From the NCBI GenBank assembly GCA_015501055.1, contig JADNYV010000060.1, forward strand, positions 62,001 to 126,000: DNA of 64,000 bases. The letters run 5' to 3'. A program made the translations under genes and the position numbers. The stretch's first letter is position 1. Every line of letters starts with the position of its first letter. This document shows positions 21,199-34,222 of this stretch, piece after piece. The notes below the pieces were generated by a model. That model saw nothing but the letters and a program-made list of their open reading frames with translations. It searched no databases and was not told where the DNA came from. Origin of the DNA: Mucidula mucida (taxonomy: Eukaryota; Basidiomycota; Agaricomycetes; Agaricales; Physalacriaceae).

Positions 21199-21960
21199 CT
21201 ACTCGGACGATTGGAACATGAAGTCGCTTCTCATCGTGTACTTGACTCCTTCCGCCACCTCCTCCCCGCTATGGACGAGCATGCGTTGTTGAAAAACAAG
21301 GACTCGCCCCACCATTGGCTCAACGTCCAAAAAATGTTTTTTGTCAGGAGTCCAGAATCGGGTACATCCCCCTGCCAGGCCCGCCCCCTGCACTGGTAGG
21401 GAATCGCGGTCTGTGAGATACAGATGCACGGTCACAAAGGACTTCATGCCATCATACTCGTTCAGACCATCACAGTGCTGCTTGAAAAAGTGCCCAGGAC
21501 CGTAACGAAGGAATCTCAAATGCGGATTGATGCTACGATGGAGGAATCAGGATTAGAAACGCCCTCAGATTATGGACAACGTGTCCTACCTCGACAATGT
21601 CCATGTCGGCCCCTGTTTTCGTCCAACCTTTCCAGTGATGCCACACCATCGACCCATCGGCTCTATGACCCCAATCTCTTCCTCCACAAATGGCCGTAAT
21701 CGCTGGTATAACATGAAGACAACCTCTTCGTCTTCACGGACAATCCTTTCACTGTGACGGAAGTTGGAGTGAAGACTGTCTGCTGTCTCTGCGGGGAGTG
21801 CAGCGGGTTTCCACCCTCCTGGTGTCGAAGAGGCTAGGTCGACGAGAGCCTTGCACTCTTCCTCCGTCAATACGTTATCAATGATTTTGGCGTAGAAGCC
21901 GGAGTATGCTGACGCGAGGTCGGTTGTCGAGAAGTCGATCATAGTGGCAGTCGGCATCAT
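21199..21960 (-). CDS. 2-oxoglutarate/Fe(II)-dependent oxygenase (prolyl 4-hydroxylase-like)
   Basis: ATG at 21960 (also 21957, 21942). One intron with donor near 21590 and acceptor CATCGTAG, then INPHLRFLRYGPGHFF. Iron ligands: HCDG (His-x-Asp) in exon 2 and a distal His in MLVHSGEEV; the 2OG-binding basic residue follows in VKYTMRSDFMF. N-terminal DNVLTEEECKALVDLASS is the usual entry helix. The family hydroxylates proteins or small molecules; substrate unknown. About 530 bp upstream, UPF1 starts on the other strand. Confidence 0.82.
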
Positions 21961-22493
21961 GCAGTAAGTTGGTTTCAAGAGGTTAGGTAAAGAGAGGGTA
22001 TATAAACAATGCGCGTGGTGATAGTATGACTCTAGGTCGTTGCAGTATGACTCACGCGGGCGTGATAGGAAAGAGGAGGAGCGACTTCCATCTTGAGAGT
22101 TAAGTCGAACGCCTTCATAACCCACATGATTTCAGACGTGCGCCAATTGGGCCCATCTTCCATATGACTTTCTCTACATACTTCATAAGACTTTAGGCTC
22201 GTTCGCCCTCCGACTTTCTAGCTAATTCCACGACGTTTGCTCCAGGGAAACTAGCCCGGAGACAAAACAGCAACAGGGTGAGAAATGAGATGCATTCAAG
22301 AAATCAGCCTTGTTACTTGAGAAGCTTCTTTCTGGGGCGTCACTGCCAGTCTCTTTTCTCTGAAAGGGAGCCCGGAGAGTTGCGTCGGTGACTGCCTAAA
22401 GGGCATATCCGCTACCGCTTTCCAAATTAGGAACTTACTCACCCTGACTCCAGCTGTGCAGTAATTTCTGTGATTCAACCATCATCACCTTCC

Positions 22494-25400
22494 ATGGATT
22501 CATTCGACAATTTTCAGTATGACTCGGCCTCCTCCTACGGTGGGATGGGCCTCGTCGACGACACTTCGAGTGTGTACACCGCTGGCACGCAGGACCAGGA
22601 CATCGACAATGCATCCAGCGTGGATCTGTCCAGTCTCTCCATCTCCGAATACAATGGTCCTACCAGCAACGGGCACGCCCATACTCATAGCAATCTCTCT
22701 ATGGCAGCTGGGGAGGATTTTGATGGTGTTCTGGATGACCTCAAGGACGTGGATTTGCCGCCTCATGCGTGCAGGTATACTATTCATCCATCACATTTGG
22801 ATTCTACCGACTCGTTCACAGCTACTGTGGCATTCACTCGCCGGCCTCTGTCGTCAAGTGCCTCATCTGTGCCAAGTGGTTTTGCAACTCGCGTGGTAAC
22901 ACATCGGCGTCCCACATCGTTAACCATCTTGTCCGCGCTAAACACAAGGAAGTCATCCTTCACGCAGAAAGTCCTTTGGGAGAGACCACTCCAGAGTGCT
23001 ACAATTGCGGCAGCAAGAACGTGTTTATGCTTGGATTTATACCAGCAAAGAGTGATACCGTCGTCGTCCTTCTTTGTCGGTTCGTTCCCACCTTCATCTA
23101 TAAACTTCATTATCTCATCTATGTTGCAGCCAGCCGTGTGCTGCCGTGAGCAAGGACATCTCCTGGAACGCGGCGCTTTGGTCGCCACTTATTGATGACC
23201 GCTCCTTCCTCTCGTGGCTCGTCAAGCCGCCCAGCGAGACGGAGCAGCTGCGTTCGCGTCAGATCTCCTTCGCTCAGATCAACCGTCTCGAGGACCTTTG
23301 GCGCGAGAATGCCAACGCCACCCTGGCCGACCTCGAAAAGCCTGGCGCGGACGACGAGCCCCAACCCATCCTCCCACGCTATGAGGACGCGTATCAGTAC
23401 CAGAATATATTTGGTCCCTTGGTCAAGATAGAAGCTGACTATGATAAGAGGCTGAAGGAAAGTCAGACCCAAACCGATATTACCGTGCGATGGGACTTGG
23501 GTCTTAACCAGAAGCGAGTGGCGTGGTTTGGATTGCCCAAATTGGAGAGCGGAGAAGTGCGCCTGGCGGTGGGCGACGAGCTGCGTCTGCGTTATTCGGG
23601 CGAGCTCCATAAGGCCTGGGAGGGTGTCGGCCATGTCATCAAGATTCCCAACAACGTCTCTGATGAGATTGGGCTGGAGCTCAGAAGGACCGATGGTGTC
23701 CCAACCGAGTGCACTCATAACTTTTCCGCCGACTTTGTTTGGAAGTCGACGAGCTTTGACAGGATGCAATTGGCGATGAAGACATTTGCCGTCGATGAAA
23801 AAAGTGTCAGCGGTTACATCGTGTGTAGTCCTTCACACAGCTTGACATAGTACTAACATCCATCCAGTATCACAAATTACTTGGGCACGAACTCGAGCCC
23901 CAAGTTCTACGCACACAGATGCCGAAGCGCTTCTCTGCGCCTGGTCTCCCTGAGCTTAACCACTCGCAGATGTATGCCGTCAAGAGCGTACTTCAAAAGC
24001 CCATTAGCCTGATCCAGGGCCCACCCGGCACAGGCAAGACCGTCACATCCGCCTCTGTCGTGTATCATCTCGCCAAGATGAACCCGGGCCAGGTTCTTGT
24101 CTGCGCGCCATCCAACGTCGCCGTTGACCAGCTCACCGAAAAAATCCACATCACGGGTCTCAAAGTCGTTCGGCTCACCGCCAAGTCGCGAGAGGCGCTC
24201 GACTCGAGTGTTGCGTACTTGACGCTGCATCAACAGGTCGACAACAGTACGACACATGTGGAGCTGCAGAAACTTATTCAGCTCAAGACGGAGCAGGGGG
24301 AACTGAGCAGTAATGATGAACGCAAGTACAAGACACTTATCAGGCAGTGTGAGAAGGAGATTCTCAGCAAGGCGGATGTGATTTGTTGTACCTGTGTGGG
24401 AGCGGGAGATCCGAGGTTGAGTAAACTCAAGTTTAGGACGGTGTTGATTGATGAAGCCACGCAGGCGGCTGAGCCAGGTGAGGACCGCGTCTTTGCTAGT
24501 TTATGCGTTCTGACCATTTGCAATAGAGTGCATGATCCCGTTGGTTCTGGGTTGTAAACAGGTTGTGCTCGTCGGCGACCACCAGGTGCGGATCCTTTCA
24601 ATGTATCCCTTGCTTTTGACTTGAACTTGTTTCGTATAGCAATTGGGCCCCGTCATCATGAACAAGAAAGCTGCGCGCGCTGGATTGACACAGTCGCTTT
24701 TCGAGCGGCTCGTGCTACTCGGCAATCGTCCCATCCGTCTGCAGGTACAGTATCGCATGCATCCATGCTTGTCAGAGTTCCCCTCGAACATGTTCTACGA
24801 AGGAACCTTGCAAAACGGTGTCACCGCGCCAGAGCGGCTCAGGAAGAACGTAGACTTCCCATGGCCAGTGCCCGACACGCCGATGTTCTTCTACCAGAAC
24901 CTCGGGCAGGAGGAGATATCGAGCAGCGGAACGTCCTTCCTTAACAGGTATGTATTGACCCCCTGCCTTTATTATACTCACACATGATTGTTAGGACTGA
25001 GGCGTCGAACGTTGAAAAGATTGTGACCAAGTTTTTCAAGTCGGGTGTTGTACCTGGCCAAATTGGGGTGGTTACACCGTACGAGGGGCAAAGATCGTAT
25101 ATTGTGAACTATATGCAGTTCAACGGGTCACTGAAGAAGGACCTCTACAAGGAGATCGAGGTGGCCAGTGTGGATGCATTCCAGGGACGAGAGAAGGATT
25201 ATATCATTCTGAGTTGCGTGAGGAGCAACGAGCATCAGGGTATCGGATTCTTGAACGACCCGCGGCGGTTGAACGTCGCGCTCACGCGAGCCAAGTATGG
25301 GGTGGTTATTTTGGGTAATCCAAAGGTGCTGAGTAAGGTGTGTCTTTCGTCTGTCTTTCTTTTATCTTTTGATGCGAACATTTGTGATCCTAGCACCCGT

Positions 25401-25998
25401 TGTGGCATTACCTCTTGACACACTACAAGGAGAAGGAGTGTCTTGTTGAGGGCCCGCTCAACAACCTCCAACCGAGTATGATCCAGTTCAGCAAGCCGAG
25501 ACGCACGCTCGTCAAATCGATGGACCAGTTTCGTCGCCATGAGACGAGCGCGCGGGATTATCTCGGGGGAGCTGGACCCAGTGGTGGTGGCGATGGTACG
25601 TCTCTTGCGCTCAGTGCAATTGCATATCTAACATGACAATAGGTCGCCGCTCGGGCACGCCGAGCCGGTTCGACGCGTCATTCTACCGCACACACGATAC
25701 GCTTGGGTACATCCCGTCTGACGTGCAGTCCCTGCGTTCGCAGGCGACCTACTCTTCTGGGATGCCGTCGTTTGGCTTCGGGATGGGAATGGGTATGGGC
25801 AAGCGCACGACGAGCTACGCATCGTCGATCATCTCGCAGGAGCCGTCGTCCTCGGGCGGCGGCGGGCTCGCGTTCAGCCAAAGCGATCGCCTGAGCCAGT
25901 ACGACGAGCTGGACTACAAGAGCCAGGACGACGCGGGGGAGTTCGATGACGTGAAGAGTCAGTATGCGGGGACGCAGAGCGGGGTTACGGTGTTCTAG
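22494..25998 (+). CDS. UPF1: UPF1, RNA helicase of nonsense-mediated mRNA decay
   Basis: Nine exons: 22494-22774, 22822-23079, 23130-23820, 23868-24477, 24527-24585, 24640-24947, 24995-25337, 25394-25595, 25643-25998; 1035 codons with every phase matching. An acidic Ser-rich N-terminus leads to the CH zinc domain ([37 protein letters not shown]). Then the SF1 helicase core: GPPGTGKT (motif I), [11 protein letters not shown] (Ia), [11 protein letters not shown] (II, DEAT in place of DExx), LVGDHQQLGPV (III), [14 protein letters not shown] (IV), [15 protein letters not shown] (V) and [10 protein letters not shown] (VI). The C-terminus is Gly/Met/Ser-rich with SQ dipeptides, the kind used for phosphorylation. 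ATP-dependent 5'-3' helicase that triggers decay of mRNAs with premature stops, cytoplasmic. Confidence 0.97.
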
Positions 25999-26515
25999 CA
26001 TTGGAGAGTGCTCCTCCCTCTTGACCGTATCCAGGACGTTGGAATTCCTGCTGCAAGCCCTCCCACCCCCCGCGCATCCCGCCCGCCACTGCCGGCATGT
26101 TGACAGTCACACCGCAGAGGTGCCGTTCGCCCGTACGATACGACACGCGTGATTAGTGTCCTGAGGCGTGTAACTATGGATATATGATGACAATGATTAT
26201 GGTGTATGCGTTTTGGAGTTCTTGTGTGGCGTAGATTGACTATATGAACAGCAAAAATATTCACCAGGTTGAGACATTGAGATCATGAATAAGCGTTCGC
26301 TAGTTGGAAATCATCGCGAAACGGCGCGTGTCCGCCTTTGCGTACGCCGTAGACAGGCTTGGCTAGTAGTAATACTAACACATGACGGACGAACTCTAGT
26401 TTCACAACATTGAACAGGCGACAAGGCAATCAAGGATTGGGTCTAGGAAAGCGTTGAGAAAGGGGTCTGAAAGAGGTGGTCATTGACCCCAACAATGGCA
26501 TACAAGTAGATTTTG

Positions 26516-27096
26516 TTACGCTTTGTAAAGACCCTTCTGCTTCACCATGTCCAGAGCCCAATCATGAGGCACCACCACATGGATTACACAAGTTACTCGG
26601 ATCCTTGCTGCTGCCGAGGTAGTAGTGTCCGCCCTCTTCGTCCGTCAGGACACCGCATCGACAGAAATCCTCTCCGAGCCTGAAATGCAAAGCCTCATCG
26701 CGGCATGGGGCGCAGGGAACCCGTACACTGCCCGGCCCGTCTCCGCGGTAGCGCAGTTTTTCACCAGATGTTATACGAGGACTTGGCCCTGCCAAGAGCG
26801 GCAACTTTCCATCTCAACTCGAGGGAGTTATAACATTCAATTGCAAAGACGAGCGATCCCCCAGAGTCGGACAGCATCTGGACTACAGCCTTCTCTACCC
26901 TAGTAGTAGATGAAATCAGTAATGCGTCGAACAATCAGAAAAGAGCACTCACTCAGCCAAGCGCTACTCCAATCATGTCTTTCGATAGGGCAAGGTGATC
27001 TTTGTATCCTGAAGGCTGATATTGCATTGGGTAATTGAGCACTCCGTGAGCAGCGATGATGCCATAGAAATATCCACTAGGCCAATGGTGAGACAT
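26516..27096 (-). pseudogene. Copy A of the CGEGC small-protein family, decayed
   Basis: Reads MSHHWPSGYFYG from 27096, an intron, then VEKAVVQM, a stop and frame change, then RVPCAPCRDEALHFRLGEDFCRCG. The terminal CGEGCLMPHDWA motif is interrupted: a short deletion leaves CGGAS and a stop before DWALDMVKQKGL. Four relatives lie at 34.2, 56.6, 58.5 and 63.5 kb. Compared with them, this copy has at least two inactivating changes. Confidence 0.65.
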
Positions 27097-27359
27097 ATTA
27101 GCACATGGTCTCAGCAACCGCGCCGATCAATAGAGCCCGAGAGACGCCACATTGACCAACTTACTATCGATTTCAAGTACACCCATCAGCGAATTTCGAG
27201 GACATTGTGAGTAGGCGGTCAACGAACAGGATTGATGCGCTAGATATGTGTCAACGGTGGACGAATCGTACCAGGCACTTCCTGGAAAGCGAGGATCCAC
27301 TTCCGACGATATGACTCGGAATATCACTGTTCTTCTTCGGGCTTGCTTGCTAGGTCAGG

Positions 27360-28083
27360 CATGCTGTAATAGTATTGAATGCTCTGACTATTTAGTGCTT
27401 CTGTGGGCATAGGATCACACACTTGCATCGGTGTTATCGCGTATTATGACGGCCAACTGGTTCAGTTAACAGCTAACTATGTCCGTTGAAGGCAGGTGCA
27501 TTCCAATTGAGGTCGTGTTCTCCGTGTTTGTGTGAACTATATTATTGTGCTTTCCCGAAGTATGAACTGCAGGGCACTCCGAGTCATTCTCTTGCTATGA
27601 GTCAACTTTAAGTCAATGTTCAGTCTGAGTGGCGACTGATCATGTTGAGATCCGGGCTGAGCGCAGCTCACCTGTGTTGAGTCCTTTCGCGAGGATTCTA
27701 TCTCGTGCGCTGAATCAGCCGCGCAGCGGCTATGCTTATGAATCTTTTTTGCTGGTACATTGTCGTACATTCTAGATACCTTTACATGTAGTATAAATAC
27801 AGAATCAATTCTTGTCGGTAGAGCATCTGTTTGCTCTAACGCGAGGCTTCCCCACAGAACAGCACAATCACAAACATCATCCTCTTTTCTCAACAGATAA
27901 GTGGCCCAACTTCTCAGAGCACAATCCTGAACACATGTTTGACGATGCAGAGGTCATTGAGCAGGGAGTTGATTGAAATATACAGGGATTCGTAGTCATA
28001 CGGAGAGCAAGCAATCGAAAGTCGTCGTAAGAATTCGTGACAAAGAGATAGCATGATAGTTGTGGAACCCGATGCACCGTCTA
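27360..28083. repeat. Arm of an inverted repeat matching 62850-63330
   Basis: Plus-strand sequence around 27.36-27.54 kb and 28.03-28.08 kb reappears, diverged and reverse-complemented, at 63.12-63.33 and 62.85-62.90 kb. One example is GACGGCCAACTGGTTCAGTTAACAG against its near-complement at 63.21 kb. The homology runs into the last codons of the gene ending at 28081. No gene of its own is evident. Confidence 0.6.
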
Positions 28084-29723
28084 GTGCTTAGGACGATGTT
28101 CCTTCTTCGAAGTAGGCTGGTTATACTCGTTCATCCTGCTATAGGGATTGATTAGACATCTCGTGTTGCGAACTCGTGTCACTTACAGGCGATGTTGCCT
28201 TGATGGATCGTCGAAGTTAGGATCCCTCGGGTCTAGCGCTTGCCCATAGAATTGCTGAGGCGCCATTCCAGGCCTGAAAAAGACTTATGTCAGTGTACCA
28301 TCAATCTGGAATCTGATAGCACCTACATGTTCCGCATTGATTCACGGCTCATAAGAGCAGGATCAAGTCCTTGAGCCGGAGGGGCATAGGGCTGCCCTTG
28401 TAATGATTGAGTGCTTGCGTAGCTAAACAAATTGAAGCAGTTGAAACCTGAAAGCACAATAGACACAAGTCGTGACATACATTTGTCCCGGTGCCGGCAT
28501 CAGGCTGGTCCTCGATGGATTGGCCGGATAGTAATTAGGTCCAGCTAGAAGGATGGAGGTTACAGCTAGAATCACAGCAACAACAAACACATACGGAGAC
28601 ATCATTGCTCCCGGATACACGGAACCTGGAGACAAGGAGGGCATCTGCGGGACCGGTGGCACTAGGGAGGTAGCTGAAGCATGATGGCCTTGTCCGCTAT
28701 ATTGTAGCTGTTCATGAGAAGGATACGACGCACTCGGTGGCGCGAGAGATGCAGCTGAGCCTTGAAAGAGACTGCGCATGCTACGGGCGCGCGGTCGTTG
28801 AGGGGAAGGATACGCCCTACCATCATCGTGACTAGCCTAGCGTCAATAGGCTGACTTGAAGATGCAGACGCAAGCAGACGTACACTCTTGTGAAGCTGGC
28901 ACTATCCTTGGTCAGCGCCTTGTTGCTGGGATTCGGGTGTCGGCCATACAAAGAGGGCGGTGGCTGAGGCGCCAGTGAGTCGTGCGAGCCTCGGTTCCTC
29001 GAGTTGAACTGGATTGAAGAGTTATTGCTGTTGCCACCGCTTCCGCTGCCATGAGTGCTACGAGTAGCGGAGGAGTCCATGGATGGTCGCGCATACGAGA
29101 TGCCCGGCGTGTCCTCAAGATGCTGCAGTTCAAGTTCGCTAATCCGGCCGGCTGCCCTCTCTATCCGGAGCATCCGAAGCAGCCTACGAAGAGCAGATTG
29201 TGAGGTGCTGGTATGAGAGTACACATAATTAGAGGATTACCTGATATCTCCTCCTCAGATTTTTGGTAGCGACCTTGGCTGCTTGAAGCAACGGGCTCGT
29301 GAAAATCGGTACAATTGGTCCAATACCTTGGACACGGCTCCGATGGTGGTCCACTTATCTTTGTCGTTGGCTCCGATATCGCTCATAACACTGTGTGTAT
29401 GGATTAGCCAAATCTCACTGGGGTGAGCCTTATTACCCTTTCAGCTCCTCGAGATATTCGCTCTTTCGATGATCACTGAGGTATGCATCGTAACGAATAG
29501 CCTCTCAAAGATCGACTAAGGATGTCCTTAAGGATTTTCTGAGGTTGCTCGTAGAGTTTGGATCGTCCATCCCGAAGCTTAAGCAAGTAGTAGCGGCGTA
29601 GGGAAGCCCGAGGTTTTGATGAGGATCATTGGAGGTTGGAGATTGCTTTATAGACAAGAGAATAGACCAAATCGAACCAAGCCGGTGTATAGTCTTACCA
29701 GTAATCGGGCAGATACCAATCAT
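28081..29723 (-). CDS. Uncharacterised Ser/Gln/Pro-rich protein, exon structure partly inferred
   Basis: Several short exons can be chained on the minus strand: RYDAYLSDHRKSEYLEELKG, then VMSDIGANDKDKWTTIGAV, then GPIVPIFTSPLLQAAKVATK, then a long Ser/Asn/Gly-rich part (SSATRSTHGSGSGGNSNNSS), QMPSLSPGSVYPGAMMSP, QGQPYAPPAQGLDPALMSRE, and a polar tail ending RPKH at 28081. Low-complexity composition suggests a disordered regulatory or cytoskeletal protein. No domain recognised. The start is uncertain. This gene and the adjacent kinase-like copy 1 are absent from the inverted duplicate at 58-64 kb. Confidence 0.45.
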
Positions 29724-29841
29724 GATGGAAAGAAGGACAAAGTGGTGACTTGAAGAATGGGCATGCTATTTGTGCACGCTTGGCAATTGATGTCGCTTCG
29801 TTTCCCTTCACCTTCGATCAGCGCTCGAAATTGCTAGGATT

Positions 29842-31233
29842 ATGGAGCTGGGAGCGCGCGAAAAGAGAGAAAAGCGCGCAGATGAGCAATTCTGGGTATC
29901 CCACTATCACTTCCTGGAGGAACGTGGTTATACTCTTCCGTCACGTTATCATCCTGAATGGGTGCCCATGCGATTGAAACACAGATGGATCGCAAAGACT
30001 ACGCGTTCAAGATATGGGTTATTTCCGGACGAAGTAACACCATTTGTACGTACTTTCCATCTACAATCCGCTCGACCAGGACTTGATCTCGTTGTAGTGT
30101 CTATGGTTACGCGACGCAGTTAGAAGGTCCGATTCTCGCAGAGTCGTGATCAAATCTATGAACGCGCGCGAGTGGTCGATTCTAGAGTACCTCACCAAGC
30201 CAGACCTTTTCAGTCTTCCTGAAAATCATACAGTCCCCGTGCTCGACTCGTTTCCTGTCCCAGGAGACAGTCACGGCAGAGTCTTTGTTATCATGCCTTT
30301 CCTCCGAGACTTTGACAACCCGAGCTTCCATTGTCGACAGGAGTTTTCCGAGGCGTGTTCTCAGATTCTTGAGGTGACGTTTGTTTGTGCCTTTCTATCC
30401 CGCGACTGATCTCTGAACTGTAGGGACTCAAATTCATGCATGATCTCAATGTTTCCCATGGGTGAGTCGTATCGTAACATCCGTAGGTAATGGTGCTGAT
30501 CATGAATGCCATCCAGAGATTCTTGCACTTTCAACTTCCTTATGGACTCAAGCGAAGTGTGTCCCAAGGGCTACCTTTTCGCTCGTCCAAACACTACAGA
30601 CTGCAAGACGCCAGTACCATATGTTCATCGTTGCAGAGTCCCTTCCCCTCTTCGATACTATATCATTGACTTTGAATGCTCTGCTCATTATTCAAATGGT
30701 AAGGCCACGGCACGGGCCCGTAACGCTCGCTGTCAAATCAAGACGTCGCCAGAGTGGAACAGTGATGAGCGATATAATCCTTTTCTACTCGATGTTTATA
30801 ATCTTGGCACAACATTCCTGGAGATTTGTGGCACTGGAGTGTGTCCTTTTATCTCATTTTCAATGCTGTCGACTGATCCTTCCCGTAGCCATATTCATAC
30901 TTTGGCCTAGAGGAGTTTGTTCCAATTTTCCAGGATATGATTGATGTACACCCTTCTTCTCGGCCTACTGTTAGTGAGGTCCTTCGTCGCTTAGAGTTGT
31001 TTCTCAACGAGAAGGACGAACTCTGGTTTCACATCTGGTCTGGCGGAAAAGCCTCGGGCCAACGCCGGTACCAGTTCGACGGATATGGGCAAAGGTGCCA
31101 AAGGTCTACTAAATTGGATTTCAATGCCATTCCTCGTGTTTGCATCGTTGCGTTGTACTTGCCATCCAATCCGCTGACGAGGATTCGGCTCCATTATCTC
31201 ATTCACTCGCTATCATTGCTTTCGCTGTCTTAG
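29842..31233 (+). CDS. Kinase-like protein, copy 1
   Basis: ATG at 29842. Exons chain as VPMRLKHRW, then after a 51-bp intron CLWLRDAVRRSDSRRVVIKSM (beta-3 Lys), KPDLFSLPENHTVPVLDSFP, MHDLNVSHGDSC (HGD in place of HRD, with Asn four residues later), YYIIDFECSAHY (DFE for DFG), CQIKTSPEWNSDERYNPFLLDVYNLG, and SRPTVSEVLRRLELFL. This is the order of a protein kinase C-lobe with altered catalytic signatures, as seen in kinase-domain-like families of Agaricomycetes. Activity is doubtful but Lys, Asp, Asn and the DFx Asp are kept. About 70% similar by eye to copies 2 and 3. Confidence 0.7.
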
Positions 31234-31309
31234 ATAAAACCTGATTCTATTCTCATTCTACTGTTTGTGTACGCTTGGCAGTCCTGATTCTTTCTCACAC
31301 ACCATTGCC

Positions 31310-32592
31310 ATGGCCGATCTAGGCGTACGGAAAAAGAGGGACCAACGAGATTTCGATATTTTCTGGGTGTCCCATTATAATTTTCTAGCGGAACGCGGTT
31401 ACATCCTTCCTTCGCGTTATCATCCTGACTGGGTGCCAATGCGCTTGAAACACAGATGGCTCTCGAAGACTACGCGTACTTGCATAGGTGAATTTGAAGA
31501 TGAAGTGTCCCCGTTCGTAAGTGTTGTCTAGCATGCTAAACGGAGACTAATCATACTTAGTTTGCCCGTGTGCGAGACGCCATTCGGACATCTGACCGGC
31601 AGAAAGTCGTCATTAAGTCTATGACTGCGCACGAGTGGTCAATGTTGGAGTATCTCTGCAAGCCACATGTTCTTGACCATCCCGAAAACCACACTGTTCC
31701 CGTCCTCGACTCGTTTCCCATTCCTGGTGATGACAAGGGCCAATTCTTTGTTGTGATGCCTTTCCTTCGGAATTTTGACTCTCCTGACTTTCATTGTCGG
31801 AAAGAGTTTGCTCAAGCCAGCCTCCAAATTCTCCAGGTCAGTTGAATGTACTGTCTGACCTTGTACGACGACTCAGTCTTACTCGTAGGGATTGAAGTTT
31901 ATGCATGATCTTGATATTTCTCATGGGTGTGACCAATCTGCTCTCTCTATCGACCGCGGACAGCTTAACTCACGTTCAGTGATTCGTGTACGGCTAACTT
32001 TGTGATGGACTCTGGTGAGGTCTGCCCAAAAGGCTTTCTTTTCGCTCGACCCGAAACCTTAGACGGCAAGAATCACACTCCCTACGTTCATCGTTGCCGA
32101 ATCTCCTCGCCTTTGCGATATTACATCATCGATTTCGAGAGTTCTTGGCATTATCCGGACGGCAAACGCACCGCCCGGGCTATAAACGCTCGCTGTCAAC
32201 TGAAAACATCACCAGAGTGGAATAGTGATGCACCGTATAATCCCTTCTTCCTCGATGTTTATAATGTCGGGCTTACACTTCTGAAAATCTGTCAGGTATG
32301 TTATGGCCTGATACTCAAACACTTGCACACATCAATCGACTATGTTTGACAGCCAGATGCGCACTTCGGCCTTGAAGAGTTTATACCCATTTTTCAGGAC
32401 ATGGTAGGACCGGAAGCGTCGTCTCGGCCGACTGTTGGCGAAGTTCTCGAACGACTGGAGGCGTTCCTACAGACCAAGGATGAAATCTGGCTTCACACTC
32501 GGGTCTATTCTGACATCGTCGACCCGCCATGTTCACTTGTGCAGTGGATTTGGGAAAAGTACCCTCAGACCCTTATGCTACCAATCTGCTGA
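31310..32592 (+). CDS. Kinase-like protein, copy 2 (complete)
   Basis: Exons 31310-31516, 31561-31836, 31889-31926, 31980-32295, 32353-32592; 358 codons, phases consistent. Motifs: KVVIKSM (Lys), ENHTVPVLDSFPIPGD, MHDLDISHGDSCTANF (HGD-x4-N), YYIIDFESSWHY (DFE), SPEWNSDAPYNPFFLDVYNVG (APE/DxxxxG region), SRPTVGEVLERLEAFL. It is nearly identical to the minus-strand copy at 61.4-62.7 kb. The glycine-rich loop is not evident at the N-terminus, so ATP binding may be atypical. An ILV2 pseudogene follows directly, as it does after copy 3. Confidence 0.75.
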
Positions 32593-32599
32593 CGAGGAT

Positions 32600-33660
32600 T
32601 CGCCTCCTTCGTCCTATTTACCTACTTTCATTCGCGCAAAAACCGTTGGAGCATTTCGCCGATCAATTTCTTTTGGCTCACACAAGTTGCTTTCCTCCCT
32701 CTATTATCACTTAGCTGGTGTGCACGACTTGGACGTTGGTCCAATACTCCATTCCGACCATTTCGTCGTTTTCCGCAATAATGCGCGCCCCGAATGTGTT
32801 TTGTGGCACCAGCTTTCGTGTGGTGTCGCTCGACTGTCGCTTCGACGTCTTTGATAGAGACAAAGTCAAGAGTAAGAGAACATGCGCGTACCATCAGCCA
32901 TCGTCAATATGTGCCGCCCAAGCGGACCCAACCATATATTTTTCTCCTTTTCCTGTTATATATTATATGACTCGTAGCAATGGATGTTGTCATTCTCTGG
33001 TTTCCAGCAATACGAAGAAACAACGTGAACCTCCCCATGTCCGGTCCAGGCCCAGGCCAGCTGCTCCTCTAGACCATACATTCGTCGGCCTATCGGGTGG
33101 AGAGATCTTCCACGAAAGGATGCTGCGCCACAACGTCAAGCAGATATTAGTTATCCTGGCGGCGCCATTCTACCCGTGTTCGACGCCATCTACAACTCCC
33201 CCACTTCATTATTCTGCACGACACGAGCAGGGCGCAGGTCACATGGCGGAGGGCTACGCTCGCGCGTCCGGCAAGCCGGGTGTCGTCCTTGTCACTTCGG
33301 TCCTGGTGCGACAAATGTTATCACCGCCAAGCAGGACGCGCTTGGTGATGGTGTCCATTGGTTGTGCCAGCGGCCAGGTCGCGACATCAGCCATTGGATT
33401 AGATGATCTTCTATGAGGCCGACGTTATTGGCATCTCCCGGACTGTAAAAATGAACGTCCTGATCAAGGACATCTCTGAACTGCCGCGCAGAATAAACGA
33501 GGCGTTCAAGATTGCTACGTCTGGTCGTCCCGGTCCTGTACTCGTCGATCTGCCCAAAGATGTCACAGCTGGCATCCTCAAGCACCTCTGCCTTTCAAGG
33601 CCACAACTCCTGGTATAAATATCGGTCTTCCCTCGAACCCTCTGCAGATGTTCGAGGTCC
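32600..33660 (+). pseudogene. Acetolactate synthase (ILV2) 5' fragment, decayed
   Basis: From about 33.05 kb the plus strand reads [16 protein letters not shown], then [26 protein letters not shown], then [20 protein letters not shown] and [13 protein letters not shown], recognisable pieces of the ThDP-dependent acetolactate synthase catalytic subunit, in different frames with internal stops and lost segments. The rest of the enzyme is missing. The preceding 400 bp (32.6-33.0 kb) are also shared with the inverted copy near 61 kb. Not functional; a full gene would have to be elsewhere. Confidence 0.85.
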
Positions 33661-34222
33661 CAACTGACGCCCCGCTCACCCCCCTTCAGATGTTCACACC
33701 GCAGTATTGCCAAGCCCCACCTCCTTCTCGCCTTTGTTTGGTTCGATTTCGGAGGCTTCGCATTTTCGTTATTGGACCAGTTTATAGAGACGCTGAAGAG
33801 TGATACGTATGTTGATGCCGTCCCTCGTGACGCCCAGAATATCTCTTCGCCGCCTCCGTCTACCCAGTAGACAGCCCCGGTTGATAGACGCCACATTGTC
33901 CCTGTACTTCAAGTACTCGTCAGCCAGTTTTCAGACGCCATTTGTTTGCGTGTGATATGTATATGAGCCTGAAACATCTGGAAGCAAGTGCGCGCGCAAC
34001 CAATGAACTCTAGTTTCACAGTGGAAAGTCTCGGCACCAGTTTTCTACCCATACACAGACAAACGCTCCCCCAGATTATTCGGCGCTTCCAGAAGTACGA
34101 TTCGCCAATGACTACGTGACGAGTCTGATAGCTGGATGACAAAGTTTTTTCTTCTTTATTCTGGCTGTAGCCCTGGGACAACAAGAACTTGCGATTTAGT
34201 GAAACGTACACGTAGATGTGTT
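33661..34222. other. Non-coding stretch, no gene seen
   Basis: Between the ILV2 remnant and the copy B gene. Only short open frames without family features. Confidence 0.4.
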